Below are positions 34,722 through 42,898 of a stretch of DNA of 64,000 nt, in pieces. A program made the position numbers and the translations under genes. The stretch covers positions 62,001 to 126,000 of the forward strand of contig NZ_FOZS01000004.1 in assembly GCF_900116205.1 (NCBI RefSeq). The letters are read 5' to 3'. Source of the stretch: Halostagnicola kamekurae. Its GTDB lineage: Archaea > Halobacteriota > Halobacteria > Halobacteriales > Natrialbaceae. Each line of letters begins with the position of its first letter. The first letter of the stretch is position 1. The notes under the pieces were generated by a model. That model made no database searches. It saw only the letters and a program-made list of their open reading frames with translations, and had not been told where the DNA came from.

Positions 34722-35708
34722 GTGAGTTCGAATACGCTCGATGCGCTCGGACGTGCCATCCTCGAGACGCTCGACGAGGGCCCCACCTCGATCGATACCA
34801 TGGAGGCGACCTTCGACACCGCTCCAGAGACGCTCGAGTCGCACTTACAACAACTGATCGACAACGCGTTGGTCCGAGAGGCACCCGACGGTAGGTACGA
34901 ACTGACCGACAACGGCCGTCGGCTGTTGCGCGCAACGCCGACCGGCGAGTACGTCGACCGAACCGATATCCCCCCGCCCGTCGAGCGAGCGATCGCCTCA
35001 TTCTCTCTGCCCCCGGACGAGGAGCAGGCGGTCCGAACCGCCTTCTCGTTTCTCGCCTACTGGGGCGACGCGACGACCGCAGAACTCGTCGACGGCTGTT
35101 ACAGCGAATCCCCGGCGGGCTACGAGACGCCGGAGGAGTGGTGGGCCCATTGTATCGAAGACCGACTCGAGGGAGTACCACTCGTCGACGCGCCGGAACT
35201 CGACTTGGGCGACGCCGACTCATCGCCGTCGTCATCGTCCGACTCATCGCCGTCGTCATCGTCCGACTCGTCCACACCGTCGACAGATTCGTCCCCGTCG
35301 TCGCCCCGGTCGATCACAACGTCTGACTCGTCGGCGGTAACTCCGGTCGTTTGGACGTACGAACGAACGCCCGTCGTCGACCGATTCGCCGGCGGAGACG
35401 GCCGGAACATTCCCGACTCGGGACCGCCTTACGGGAGCGTCCGCCACGGCCTCGAGAGCCGAACGGGAAGCGAGGACGAACGGGCCGCCGCCCGCGTTGC
35501 GTTCGCCATCCTCTTCGAAGCGGGGACCGTGAGCGAGGCCGATCTGGTCGAGCGGGCGTACGACAACTATCCGGCGGGGTACGACTCGAGTACCGCGTGG
35601 CTGACGTGGCTCTCTGACCTCTTCGAGTCGCTCCCCGGGATCGAACGGGGGGCGGAGGCGGCCGACGAACCCGGGTGGCAGTACAGTCCAACGTTCGATC
35701 GAACGTAA
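34722..35708 (+). CDS. Winged-helix protein with Ser/Asp linker and duplicated domain
   Basis: A 328-residue protein. Residues 1-80 look like a winged helix (TLDALGRAILETLDEGPTSIDTMEATFDTAPETLESHLQQLIDNALV, then a wing). Two related blocks follow: VRTAFSFLAYWGDATTAELVDGCYSESPAGYETPEEWWAHCIEDRL near 105-150, and VAFAILFEAGTVSEADLVERAYDNYPAGYDSSTAWLTWLSDLF near 265-310. Between them lies a Ser/Asp/Pro-rich linker encoded by 24-base tandem repeats. The GTG at 34722 is chosen from the TATA box. No family name is recognised; a DNA-binding regulator is likely from the first domain. It follows the Bat-type regulator by 68 bases. Confidence 0.78.
   Translation: MSSNTLDALGRAILETLDEGPTSIDTMEATFDTAPETLESHLQQLIDNALVREAPDGRYELTDNGRRLLRATPTGEYVDRTDIPPPVERAIASFSLPPDEEQAVRTAFSFLAYWGDATTAELVDGCYSESPAGYETPEEWWAHCIEDRLEGVPLVDAPELDLGDADSSPSSSSDSSPSSSSDSSTPSTDSSPSSPRSITTSDSSAVTPVVWTYERTPVVDRFAGGDGRNIPDSGPPYGSVRHGLESRTGSEDERAAARVAFAILFEAGTVSEADLVERAYDNYPAGYDSSTAWLTWLSDLFESLPGIERGAEAADEPGWQYSPTFDRT
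35217..35264 (+). repeat. 24-bp tandem repeat within the winged-helix gene
   Basis: Two exact 24-base units start at 35217 and 35241 (GACTCATCGCCGTCGTCATC plus CGTCC-type end), encoding the linker residues DSSPSSSS twice. The number of units probably varies between strains. Confidence 0.85.
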
Positions 35709-35747
35709 CTCGCCGTCGAATCATCCACAACACGCGCAGTTTCGTTC

Positions 35748-35805
35748 GCTTTGTCCCGACGCGATCGCTTTGTCCCGGCGCGTTCCCGTTTGTTTCGGCA
35801 TGATC
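35748..35805. repeat. 19-bp imperfect tandem repeat
   Basis: GCTTTGTCCCGACGCGATC at 35748 and GCTTTGTCCCGGCGCGTTC at 35767 are adjacent; a weaker third copy (CCGTTTGTTTCGGCATGATC) follows at 35786. Non-coding, between two convergent genes. Confidence 0.75.
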
Positions 35806-35852
35806 ACCTCTTACGGGCGTACGCGCTCGAGCGAGTCGCCGGGCCCACATCT

Positions 35853-35910
35853 GGTAGAACGAGGAGGGTTAGTCCGTAGCCGGTAGAACAGGTGTATTTA
35901 GTCCGTATCC
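35853..35910. repeat. 29-bp direct repeat, two copies
   Basis: Units starting GGTAGAAC and ending TTAGTCCGTA(G/T)CC begin at 35853 and 35882. They sit just downstream of the minus-strand membrane mini-gene at 35925. Confidence 0.7.
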
Positions 35911-35924
35911 GTTCGAGCCGGTGG

Positions 35925-36128
35925 TTATCGACTCGTGACCGCTCGGTAGAGCAGCCATCCGCCAGCGACCGCGGCGATGGCTCCGCTCGCGGACCTCTTT
36001 TTGAGGCCTGTCAGCACGAGGCCGGTACCGAGTACGGTCGCGGCGATTCGTTCCCCTCGGAAATTCGCTGTCGCCTGCTCGCGTGTCGTGTCTCGCTCCT
36101 GATTTTTGAAGGCAGCTGTAAGTGACAT
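35925..36128 (-). CDS. Small DUF2892-like membrane protein
   Basis: A 67-residue protein with a hydrophilic head and two hydrophobic segments (IAATVLGTGLVLTGL and SGAIAAVAGGWLLYRAVTSR) joined by KKRSA. This hairpin matches the DUF2892 type of small inner-membrane protein, from memory. ATG 36128 (MSLTAAFKNQERDT) is preferred; the frame is open to 36191. Function unknown. Confidence 0.6.
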   Translation of the reverse strand: MSLTAAFKNQERDTTREQATANFRGERIAATVLGTGLVLTGLKKRSASGAIAAVAGGWLLYRAVTSR

Positions 36129-36294
36129 CGGTGCCAGTCTCACCTCGTGTCGCGAGATACTGAAGCTTGGTCGTTCGGCGAGCACTTGCAACGTGGTGTC
36201 GTATTACATCGCGATGCAACGTCGGCAGAGACCTAGCTCAAATAGTAATTTCACTCTGCGATAGTGCTTTTTCTATGTGCAGTGACTGGTGGGT

Positions 36295-37464
36295 ATGGAT
36301 AGACGAACGTTCATAGCTGGAACGACGACAGCGGTTGCGCTGACGGCCGGTTGTCTCGCATCGGGCGAGAAGGGATCGGATGATAACCCGTCGAACGAGT
36401 CGGACGACGACGGAGCGGACGATTCGAGTACGCCGCTCTCAGCCGATACACAGTCGTACGCTGCCGTCGGAGGTGACAGTGTGAGTGGGTCACCGCTGGA
36501 ACACGAAGTAGCCGTCATCGGCGGCGACCTTCGCTCTCCCGACGCCCCGCTGCGAGTCGAAGTGACGGTCACGAACACGTCTGACGACACACTCACTTAC
36601 GGGGAGCGCCGCTCGACGCTGTTCTGGGGGAGTCGCTCGGAGAACGGCTTCACCCTCCTTCCCGAACTGGATTCGGGGACGACCAGTTCGATCCGCGAGT
36701 TCGATACGGAAGCAGAATACTGGGTCGCCACGGGTCCGTTCGTAACGACTGACGACTATCAGGTCGGCTCCCTCGAGCCTGGCGAGTCCCACTCGGAGAC
36801 GTTGAGCGTGGTAGTCAGTCACCGAGAAGACCCACCCGCGGACCCGCCGGGGGAGATATCGTTCAGCACCAAGTTCCGGGCCCCAAGCGGCGTGGGTTCG
36901 GCGGCGGAATCCGAATCAGTGTCATCGAAATGGGGATTTACGCTCAGTCGCGATGCCGAGACGGGGTCGTACGTTGCCGACGGCGATGCGGCCGGTCGCG
37001 AGGTTCCCCTCCAATATAGCGTCGACGCGGTGCAAGCAGACATGCGGTCGCCGGAGGGTCCACTGCGAGTCGAGGTCTCGCTCACGAACGTGGGCGATGC
37101 CGTCGTCCACTACGGCGAGCGTCGAACGGCACTGTTCTGGGGAGCCCGATCCGAGGAGTTCGTTCTGTATCCCGACCGAGAGGTACCCGCGGACCGCTAC
37201 GAGCGAGATCCTGATACCGGCCTGTGGGTCGCAACGGAGGGATTTGGGATGACGATGGACTACCAAACAGAGTCGCTCGAGCCGGGTGCGACCCGTTCTG
37301 AGACGCTTCTGGTACTGGTCCAACCGGACAAAGGGTCAGTCGGCGAGAATCTCCCATCGGAGCTGTCTTTCGAAACGACCGTCACAGTCACCCAGATCGG
37401 CGGGGAGTCCGTCGATGATCGATCCACGAACTGGAGGTTCTCTCTTCAGGCGGGCGCAGAATAA
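36295..37464 (+). CDS. Tat lipoprotein with duplicated BsuPI-like domain
   Basis: A 389-residue exported lipoprotein. MDRRTFIAGTTTAVALTAGC is a twin-arginine signal ending in a lipobox with Cys20. An acidic Ser-rich tether (about 25-60) follows. The rest is two copies of one beta-rich domain: PLEHEVAVIGGDLRSPDAPL with VTNTSDDTLTYGERRSTLFWG, and PLQYSVDAVQADMRSPEGPL with LTNVGDAVVHYGERRTALFWG, each ending in SLEPGxxxSETL and V-S/Q. The YGERR-LFW block recalls intracellular proteinase inhibitor (BsuPI-like) immunoglobulin-type domains, but this is remote. Anchored outside the membrane; role unknown. Confidence 0.85.
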   Translation: MDRRTFIAGTTTAVALTAGCLASGEKGSDDNPSNESDDDGADDSSTPLSADTQSYAAVGGDSVSGSPLEHEVAVIGGDLRSPDAPLRVEVTVTNTSDDTLTYGERRSTLFWGSRSENGFTLLPELDSGTTSSIREFDTEAEYWVATGPFVTTDDYQVGSLEPGESHSETLSVVVSHREDPPADPPGEISFSTKFRAPSGVGSAAESESVSSKWGFTLSRDAETGSYVADGDAAGREVPLQYSVDAVQADMRSPEGPLRVEVSLTNVGDAVVHYGERRTALFWGARSEEFVLYPDREVPADRYERDPDTGLWVATEGFGMTMDYQTESLEPGATRSETLLVLVQPDKGSVGENLPSELSFETTVTVTQIGGESVDDRSTNWRFSLQAGAE

Positions 37465-37543
37465 CGGCCGCCTACCACGTCGGGTGACGGTCGCACGGAC
37501 AGCACCGACGAAGCGATGCAAACAGTCACCGGGTGAGCCGTCG

Positions 37544-38200
37544 TCACTCTCTTGTAAACCGTTCGCCGATCGCCGACGACAGGTCCGTGAGGTAGACCCC
37601 GCCCCACAGCGCCACGATGATGGCACCAATCGTGTTGTAGACGACGTCCCAGAGCGTGTCGTAGACGCCGTACTGAGTGAGTACCGAACGGGTTCCGAGC
37701 CAGTCGGCGGCGATTCCGATCCCGAACTCGAGGAGTTCCCACAGCACCGCGAACGCGAGTACGAACAGCAGGATGATCACGCTGATGAACTTCGGGGGGA
37801 GATAGACGTCGTCGGAGTGTTCGTCGATCGCTCGGACCGTCGCGTAGCCGACGGCCGCGACGACTGACGCCGAAAGCGCGTGGGTCAGGTGGTCCCACCA
37901 CTCCACCCCGGAGTAGAAGTTCGACCCCATCCCGGGGATGCCGACGGTCCCGAGCGCGTGGAGGAACGCGGCGCTGGTGACCCAGAGCGTGATCCGCGGG
38001 TCCATCGGGATCTCGAAGTCCCGCTCTAGCAGCGGCGGGAGCTGGGTCACGATTAGACAGACCACCGTGTTGACGATGATGCCGGCGCTCCCGCGTTCGA
38101 TGCCGACGAAAAGCAGTCCGACGAGGCTGATCTCCATCAGGTACGTGAGCTGGCGCTGTCGGCGCGGGGATGCGAGTACGCTGGTTATCGCGTTGCTCAT
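37544..38200 (-). CDS. DUF2238/YjdF-like membrane protein
   Basis: A 218-residue protein with six or seven helices. The landmark sequences are VEWWDHLTHALSASVVA near 118 and LAFAVLWELLEFGIGIAADWLG near 155, then YDTLWDVVYNTIGAIIVALWG; the WDxxxH, WELxEF and DxxNT triad is what defines DUF2238. The arrangement of conserved acidic and His residues inside helices suggests a membrane enzyme or ion-binding site, but no activity is known. Its start overlaps the end of the gene at 38197-38826 by four bases. Confidence 0.8.
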   Translation of the reverse strand: MSNAITSVLASPRRQRQLTYLMEISLVGLLFVGIERGSAGIIVNTVVCLIVTQLPPLLERDFEIPMDPRITLWVTSAAFLHALGTVGIPGMGSNFYSGVEWWDHLTHALSASVVAAVGYATVRAIDEHSDDVYLPPKFISVIILLFVLAFAVLWELLEFGIGIAADWLGTRSVLTQYGVYDTLWDVVYNTIGAIIVALWGGVYLTDLSSAIGERFTRE

Positions 38201-38826
38201 TCGCTCTCACCCCGCCGATCGTGTGCCAGTTCGTCCGTGAGTTCGGCGGGAACGCGGTCCGCCATGGTGATCTGTCGGCGGAAGTAGACGGTGAACACGA
38301 CGCCGGCGAAGAGCCCGGCGATCGTCGAGTAAATCCACTCGTACATGAGCGCCTCGTTGGTCGTGATGAAGTCGGTTCCGAGGTAGACGTCGGATCCCCA
38401 CCTGACGATTCCCCACAGGGCGGCGGACGCCAACGTGCCCATCACGACGAGGACGACCGCGAATCCGGGGGAGAGTCGAATCGGCGTAAACGACTGGAGT
38501 TCGACGGCTATCACCAGCGAGATCGCCGCAACCGCGAAGTATGCCCCAAATTGGCTGGACAGCAACTCGGAACCGAGTGCCAACCCGACCACCGGCAGCG
38601 CCGCCATGAGTAGGACTTCCCAGGGTAGCATGACGTAGGCCGTTCGGTAGGCGAGCGGCGGGATCACCGCCAGCACGACTAACACCAGCGCGAACAGCGA
38701 CCACAGGACCCCCGTGGTGACGACGACGCCGACGCTCGCACACGAAAGCAAACCGACTAGTAGCCACGCGACGATCGCGTTTCGGCGCCCGTCGTCGAGT
38801 AATTGATCGAGCTCAGAAAGAGCCAT
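38197..38826 (-). CDS. Membrane protein, apparent diverged paralogue of the DUF2238 gene
   Basis: A 209-residue protein with about six helices. Its helix order and several blocks echo the DUF2238 neighbour: VVLAVIPPLAYR against VCLIVTQLPPLLER, LWGIVRWGSDVYLGTDFIT against LWELLEFGIGIAADWLGTR, and YEWIYSTIAGLFAGVVF against WDVVYNTIGAIIVALWG. But the WDHLTH motif is missing (LQSFTPIRLSPGFAVV occupies that region). ATG 38826 (MALSELDQLLDDGRRN) is preferred over 38868. It looks like an old duplicate that lost the polar core. Function unknown. Confidence 0.72.
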   Translation of the reverse strand: MALSELDQLLDDGRRNAIVAWLLVGLLSCASVGVVVTTGVLWSLFALVLVVLAVIPPLAYRTAYVMLPWEVLLMAALPVVGLALGSELLSSQFGAYFAVAAISLVIAVELQSFTPIRLSPGFAVVLVVMGTLASAALWGIVRWGSDVYLGTDFITTNEALMYEWIYSTIAGLFAGVVFTVYFRRQITMADRVPAELTDELAHDRRGESE

Positions 38827-38892
38827 ACTGGCCGTATGAACTTTCGATATAAAATACCGGGTGACCACCTGACAGACAGACAGAACGCTACG

Positions 38893-39939
38893 TCAGGCCG
38901 CTACGACGATAGCAGCGGCATACACGGTCGCGTATCCGCCGAGGGCCGCGGTAATCCCGGTGAGTGCGGTGAGTGCGACGCCGAGTGACGGTATGTGACC
39001 GTCGGCGGTCGGTCCGCTCCAGCGCCGCTCGAGCGCCACCGATCGTGCACGATGTCGCAGAGTCGTCGCCCCCCACGAGAGATCCGACACGGCCGAGAAC
39101 CCGGCACAGACCAACCCAACTGCCAGAATCGAGAACACGAAGTGATACGAGACCTCGAGCGTCGGCGGCGTCATCACGACCGCCGCGACGCCGTAGGCGA
39201 GACCGGCGCTCGCGCGTCGATCGACCAGTCTCGGCAGCGAGCGGTCGGTGACGCGAGCGACGGCGACGGCCGCGAGCCAGACGACCGCCAACTCGAGTGC
39301 GAACGCGCCGAGCAGGTGAGCAGTCGCGTCGTCGTGGAGCATCACCCGGCCGTCAAACACCCGAACGGAGAGCGGATAGAACAACTGCGGCGGTTCGCCC
39401 GTTACCAGGTCGCCCCACGGGTGCGAGAGCAGTCCTGCGGTGGCGGCGAGTCCGATCGTCCGGGCCGAGAAGTCCGTCGCGAATCGGGACGCCGCGGCGA
39501 CACTGACGCCGGCGACGACGAACAGTCCCATCACGATACCGCCCAGCGGACCGCTTACGAGGAACGCGACGCCGACGAGTCCGGCGAGTGCGACGGCACT
39601 ACCCGTCCGACCGACGGCCCGGACCCGCGGCGAGTGCGGTTTCGAGAGGGTCCAGAGCCCGAACGCGGGGCCGGCGAGCAGGGAGACGACGAGCGAGTGG
39701 GTCATCGCCCGATGGACGCCTCGAGTGGCGTCCCAGAACGTACTCGGTCGGGCGACCGACTCGGCGGACAGCGCGCCGAAATCGATCGCTACGGCGGCGT
39801 ACGCGACGTCAATGTCAGGAATCGCGGCGAAGGCTCCCGCGACTACTCCGAGCGAAAGCGCGCGGCGGGCCGGCCATCCTCGCCAGTCGGCAACCAGCGT
39901 GGCGAGGGCGAACGCCAGCAGCGCGTGTCCGAGGAACAC
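38893..39939 (-). CDS. Membrane-bound metal-dependent hydrolase (YdjM/DUF457-like)
   Basis: A 348-residue protein with about ten helices. The polar residues typical of the family are visible: FLGHALLAFALATLVADWRG at the N-terminus, AAIPDIDVAYA, RGVHRAMTHSLVVSLLAG and LLSHPWGDLVTGEPPQLFYPL. The His/Asp residues sit at helix ends and could bind a metal. A GTG at 39939 is chosen because ACTTATG on the minus strand is centred about 27 bases upstream, suggesting a leaderless mRNA; an ATG at 40026 would add 29 residues. It is more than usually long for the family because of a C-terminal four-helix extension. Confidence 0.75.
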   Translation of the reverse strand: MFLGHALLAFALATLVADWRGWPARRALSLGVVAGAFAAIPDIDVAYAAVAIDFGALSAESVARPSTFWDATRGVHRAMTHSLVVSLLAGPAFGLWTLSKPHSPRVRAVGRTGSAVALAGLVGVAFLVSGPLGGIVMGLFVVAGVSVAAASRFATDFSARTIGLAATAGLLSHPWGDLVTGEPPQLFYPLSVRVFDGRVMLHDDATAHLLGAFALELAVVWLAAVAVARVTDRSLPRLVDRRASAGLAYGVAAVVMTPPTLEVSYHFVFSILAVGLVCAGFSAVSDLSWGATTLRHRARSVALERRWSGPTADGHIPSLGVALTALTGITAALGGYATVYAAAIVVAA

Positions 39940-40159
39940 GTCGTCGTGAATATGCGTGCGGACGGCATAAGTTCCTCGCCGATTTTGAACCGTGATAGCA
40001 CGCCCCGAGATAGACGTCCCTCCCATTTCTCGGGAAACAGAGGTACTGGGTGTCGAAACGGGGGAGTAGCAATCCGCGGTCAGTGACCACCTCGACGACT
40101 GCCGGCGACCGAGCATATTCAGGGGCCACTGTTAGGCACGTCGCTGGGTTACCCACCCC

Positions 40160-40429
40160 ATGGCCGAAACCCCAGACGTCGAGACGGTCGAAACGGAAGA
40201 CGAGTACATCCACGTCCGATTTCGCGATCCCGATCGGTACGACGAAATCCGGACGCCCGACTGGGCGGACAACCCAGCGGAGTCGGTTTCCGAGGGCAGT
40301 GAAGTCCGGACCGGTCGCGTCGAGAACGGCGACGACTGGGAGGTCACGAGCGTCCTGATCAAAAAGAACGTCGGCGAGGAGAAAGCAAGAGAACAGGCAC
40401 GGGAGATCGTCGAGAAAATCGAATCGTAA
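40160..40429 (+). CDS. Conserved haloarchaeal acidic protein
   Basis: An 89-residue soluble, acidic protein with the pattern YIHVRFRDPDRYDEIRTPDWADNPAESVSEGSEVRTG and a C-terminal helix (EEKAREQAREIVEKIES). I recall similar unnamed haloarchaeal proteins but no domain name. CATATTCAG at about 40111 lies roughly 45 bases upstream of the ATG and may be the promoter. No function can be offered. Confidence 0.75.
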   Translation: MAETPDVETVETEDEYIHVRFRDPDRYDEIRTPDWADNPAESVSEGSEVRTGRVENGDDWEVTSVLIKKNVGEEKAREQAREIVEKIES

Positions 40430-40539
40430 CCCGCGACGGTGTCTGGATCGCTTCTCGCCCTCGAACGCCGACGCGATTGGTCCACACCCGGCGTTTTCGT
40501 GGTTGCACCTTTTTCATCCGGCTCGGTGGCGAGACTCGT

Positions 40540-41457
40540 ATGGACGCGTACTGGAAATCGCTTCGTACGGTCTGGGAAGGGCTCGAGCCTGGTTCGGCCC
40601 TCGTGACACCGGTTTCGGAGCGCCTGTTCGATGTCGAATCGATCCGTGACGACCGTCTCGAGGTCAGGTTTCGAGACAGCGGCGAGCGTCGATCGCTTCT
40701 CCGGGAGCAGTTCGACGTCCTCGCCGACCGGCTCGAGGAGAATCCGATCCCGGTGGCGACGCTCGCCCCGGGCGTCGAACCGTACGCGGCCGCGTTGAGT
40801 CTCGGCCCTGTCGTCGTCTCCGACGGCGAAACGCTGTCGATGGCTCCCGACGAGGCTGTTGGTGGGGAGAGCCCGCACCTCCGCTCGCCGGAGGAAGCGC
40901 GAACGCGGCCCCGACGGGTCCACGACGACGCCGTGTTGCTGGCCGACCTCCTCGATCGGGTGAACGCGACCGATCCGGGGTCGATCGACACCGAGGCGCT
41001 GACCGACCTGTACGTCCTCCTCTCGGACGTCCAGCGCGGAGCCGATCGCGTCAGGGGGACGGCCAGAAACGCCTTGCTCGAGCGCCTCGGTCCCGACCAG
41101 CGGTTACACGGGCGCTTCGGGACCGTCAGGCGAACGACGCGCGAACGGCGGATCCCGAAGGACGACGAGACGATCTTCGAGGCGCTGGACGAACGCGACA
41201 TCCCTCGAGCGTGGGTCACCGGCGTCGATCCCGAGAAGCTAGACGTCGTCCTCGCGGTAACCGATCTGGACGAAGCTACCGTCTACGACGTCGACGAGCA
41301 GGTCTACGTCCAGAAGACGGGCGTCGACGAGGACGAGAAGTTCGCCCACCTGCAGGGGCTGGCGGAGCGACTCGAGGAGATCGAAGGCGGAGAGGAGATC
41401 CACGACGACCTCCTCGAAATCGAACGACGGATCGACGAGGCGCTTTCAGCCGGGTAG
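40540..41457 (+). CDS. Uncharacterised haloarchaeal protein
   Basis: A 305-residue soluble acidic protein. Residues 1-60 look alpha/beta (MDAYWKSLRTVWEGLEPGSALVTPVSERLFDVESI), the middle is helical with RVHDDAVLLADLLDRVN, and the C-terminal third holds RAWVTGVDPEKLDVVLAVTDLDEATVYDVDEQVYVQKTG, which looks like a compact beta domain, then a Glu-rich helix. No motif is recognised. ATG 40540 is chosen because upstream codons look like spacer sequence. It follows the 40160 gene by 110 bases on the same strand. Confidence 0.75.
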   Translation: MDAYWKSLRTVWEGLEPGSALVTPVSERLFDVESIRDDRLEVRFRDSGERRSLLREQFDVLADRLEENPIPVATLAPGVEPYAAALSLGPVVVSDGETLSMAPDEAVGGESPHLRSPEEARTRPRRVHDDAVLLADLLDRVNATDPGSIDTEALTDLYVLLSDVQRGADRVRGTARNALLERLGPDQRLHGRFGTVRRTTRERRIPKDDETIFEALDERDIPRAWVTGVDPEKLDVVLAVTDLDEATVYDVDEQVYVQKTGVDEDEKFAHLQGLAERLEEIEGGEEIHDDLLEIERRIDEALSAG

Positions 41458-41484
41458 CCGGCCGGAAGCCCCGATAGGTGCCCG

Positions 41485-41922
41485 TTAGTTCGGCTCGCGG
41501 TCGAGCTCTGCGTCTTCGATTCGAACGGCGTCCGTCTCTGGCGGGCCCTCGTCGGCTACAGACGGCTCTCGAGTCGGCCCGTCGTCCTTGTCGGGCGCTG
41601 CTCCCTCGAGCAGTCGGCCCACGTCTCGCTCGAATTCCTCGTCGGAGATCGTTCCCTCCGCGTACCGCGTTTTGAGCGTCTCTACCGGGTCCCTCTGCTG
41701 GCGAGTGGCACCGTCGACTTCGATACCCTGCTTTGGACCCGTCTCGTCGTCGCCCTCGAGGAGGAACGCGAGGGGCGTTCCGACGACGAATCCGATGGCA
41801 TCGACGAGCAAGAGCCACTCGATCTCGAGCGTCGCACCGACGACCGCCACTCCCATCGAGACGAGGGCGAGGACTTCGGCGAGGTGCTCGGAGGCGCGCT
41901 CGAGCGGGGCCGGGCGTTCCAT
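41485..41922 (-). CDS. SHOCT-domain membrane protein
   Basis: A 145-residue protein. Two hydrophobic helices occupy about 14-52 (LAEVLALVSMGVAVVGATLEIEWLLLVDAIGFVVGTPLAFLL). DPVETLKTRYAEGTISDEEFERDVGRLLE near 78-106 is the SHOCT short C-terminal domain, a probable oligomerisation helix pair. A disordered acidic tail follows. ATG 41922 (MERPAPLERASEH) is preferred. The role is unknown, as for most SHOCT proteins. Confidence 0.82.
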   Translation of the reverse strand: MERPAPLERASEHLAEVLALVSMGVAVVGATLEIEWLLLVDAIGFVVGTPLAFLLEGDDETGPKQGIEVDGATRQQRDPVETLKTRYAEGTISDEEFERDVGRLLEGAAPDKDDGPTREPSVADEGPPETDAVRIEDAELDREPN

Positions 41923-41944
41923 AGCGCATACTTCGCTCGCCGCG

Positions 41945-42787
41945 TCAATACGTCTCCACTTTTCCGTCGGCATCATCTTCGTCGTCTGCTGTAGCAAGAT
42001 CGCACGCCGGGAGGCCGAGATCGTTCTCTGCCGAAGCAATATCGTACAATCGCTGACCCTGGAGTTTGGGCACGACGGTACGGCTATCGAACGCGAGGGT
42101 GTACTCGTAGAGGTCCGTTCGCTTGATCTCGGGTTTGTTCTCGTACTTCGGTCCTTTGGCGTACTGGACGACCTGTCGAAACGCCTCGCGCCGTTCGTCC
42201 GTGATCGCGATCCCGTGGAGGTGATGACCGATGACCAGCGTGCCGACGGTGTCCTCTGGCGAGGGTTTCCCGTTCGATCCGGCGGCGACGAGGTACGTCT
42301 CGCGGTCGCTCTCCCGTAGGTGCTCGGCGACGGCCCTGCCGTTGGTCAGGCCGCCGACGTAGATGTCGACATTGTCGCCGCCGGCGAGTCGAAGGTCGGT
42401 GATCGCGTTCCCGCCATTCGTCGACGTCATCGCCGTCGGCCGCCCGTCGACGTCTACGTCCTGGACGAAACTCGGCGAGTTGAAGAAGTCGTATCCGGGT
42501 TCGCCCTCGTAGTCGGGGCCGGAGCCGCCACCGATCTTCGCTCGAGGATGGGCCGCTTTGAATTCGGGTTCGTTCCCGCGTTGTTCGGTAACGTAGATGT
42601 ACTCCGCACCGTTTGCGAGAAGTTCGGGAACGGTCGTCGAAAACTGAGCGACGTCGACGACCACGTAGTTTCCGGGACCCGGATCGTCGGGAATCGCTGC
42701 CCGCGAGGGGATGATCGTCTCGAGTAGTTTCGATTCCAGCGTGCTATCGGCGAGTTCGTCCATGCCGATGGCTTCGCGCCCGCTCAC
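41945..42787 (-). CDS. comB: 2-phosphosulfolactate phosphatase-like protein (ComB)
   Basis: A 280-residue protein of the ComB family, which removes phosphate from 2-phosphosulfolactate in coenzyme M synthesis in methanogens. The family blocks are present: YVVVDVAQFSTTVPELLANGAEYIYV (usual DVLRATTT), GGGSGPDYEGEPGYDFFNSPS, and AMTSTNGGNAITDL (T-x-NG), later AAGSNGKPSPEDTV. The first block reads DVAQFSTT, departing from the DVLRA(S/T)T consensus. Haloarchaea do not make methane, so the true substrate is unclear; a sulfonate pathway is a possible link to the sulfoquinovose synthase at 15715. A GTG at 42787 fits the TATATA box at 42808; ATG 42763 is an alternative. Confidence 0.78.
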   Translation of the reverse strand: MSGREAIGMDELADSTLESKLLETIIPSRAAIPDDPGPGNYVVVDVAQFSTTVPELLANGAEYIYVTEQRGNEPEFKAAHPRAKIGGGSGPDYEGEPGYDFFNSPSFVQDVDVDGRPTAMTSTNGGNAITDLRLAGGDNVDIYVGGLTNGRAVAEHLRESDRETYLVAAGSNGKPSPEDTVGTLVIGHHLHGIAITDERREAFRQVVQYAKGPKYENKPEIKRTDLYEYTLAFDSRTVVPKLQGQRLYDIASAENDLGLPACDLATADDEDDADGKVETY

Positions 42788-42805
42788 AATAGGATAACTA
42801 AGAGT

Positions 42806-42814
42806 GATATATAG
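42806..42814 (-). promoter_or_regulatory. TATA box of the comB-like gene
   Basis: GATATATAG, nearly symmetrical, is centred 23 bases upstream of the GTG at 42787 on the minus strand, suggesting a leaderless transcript. Confidence 0.5.
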
Positions 42815-42898
42815 CCGTCCTGATCGGTATAGTTGGTATATTCTCCAGCGCGTTATAGAACGCTTCCCGTACTCGTTGAAGGGATAGATACAGGTGGC

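Noticed and set aside
38995-40086. 363-codon plus-strand frame opposite the YdjM-like gene
   Set aside because: Arg/Gly/Glu-rich translation with no motif; the opposite strand encodes a membrane protein with family motifs.
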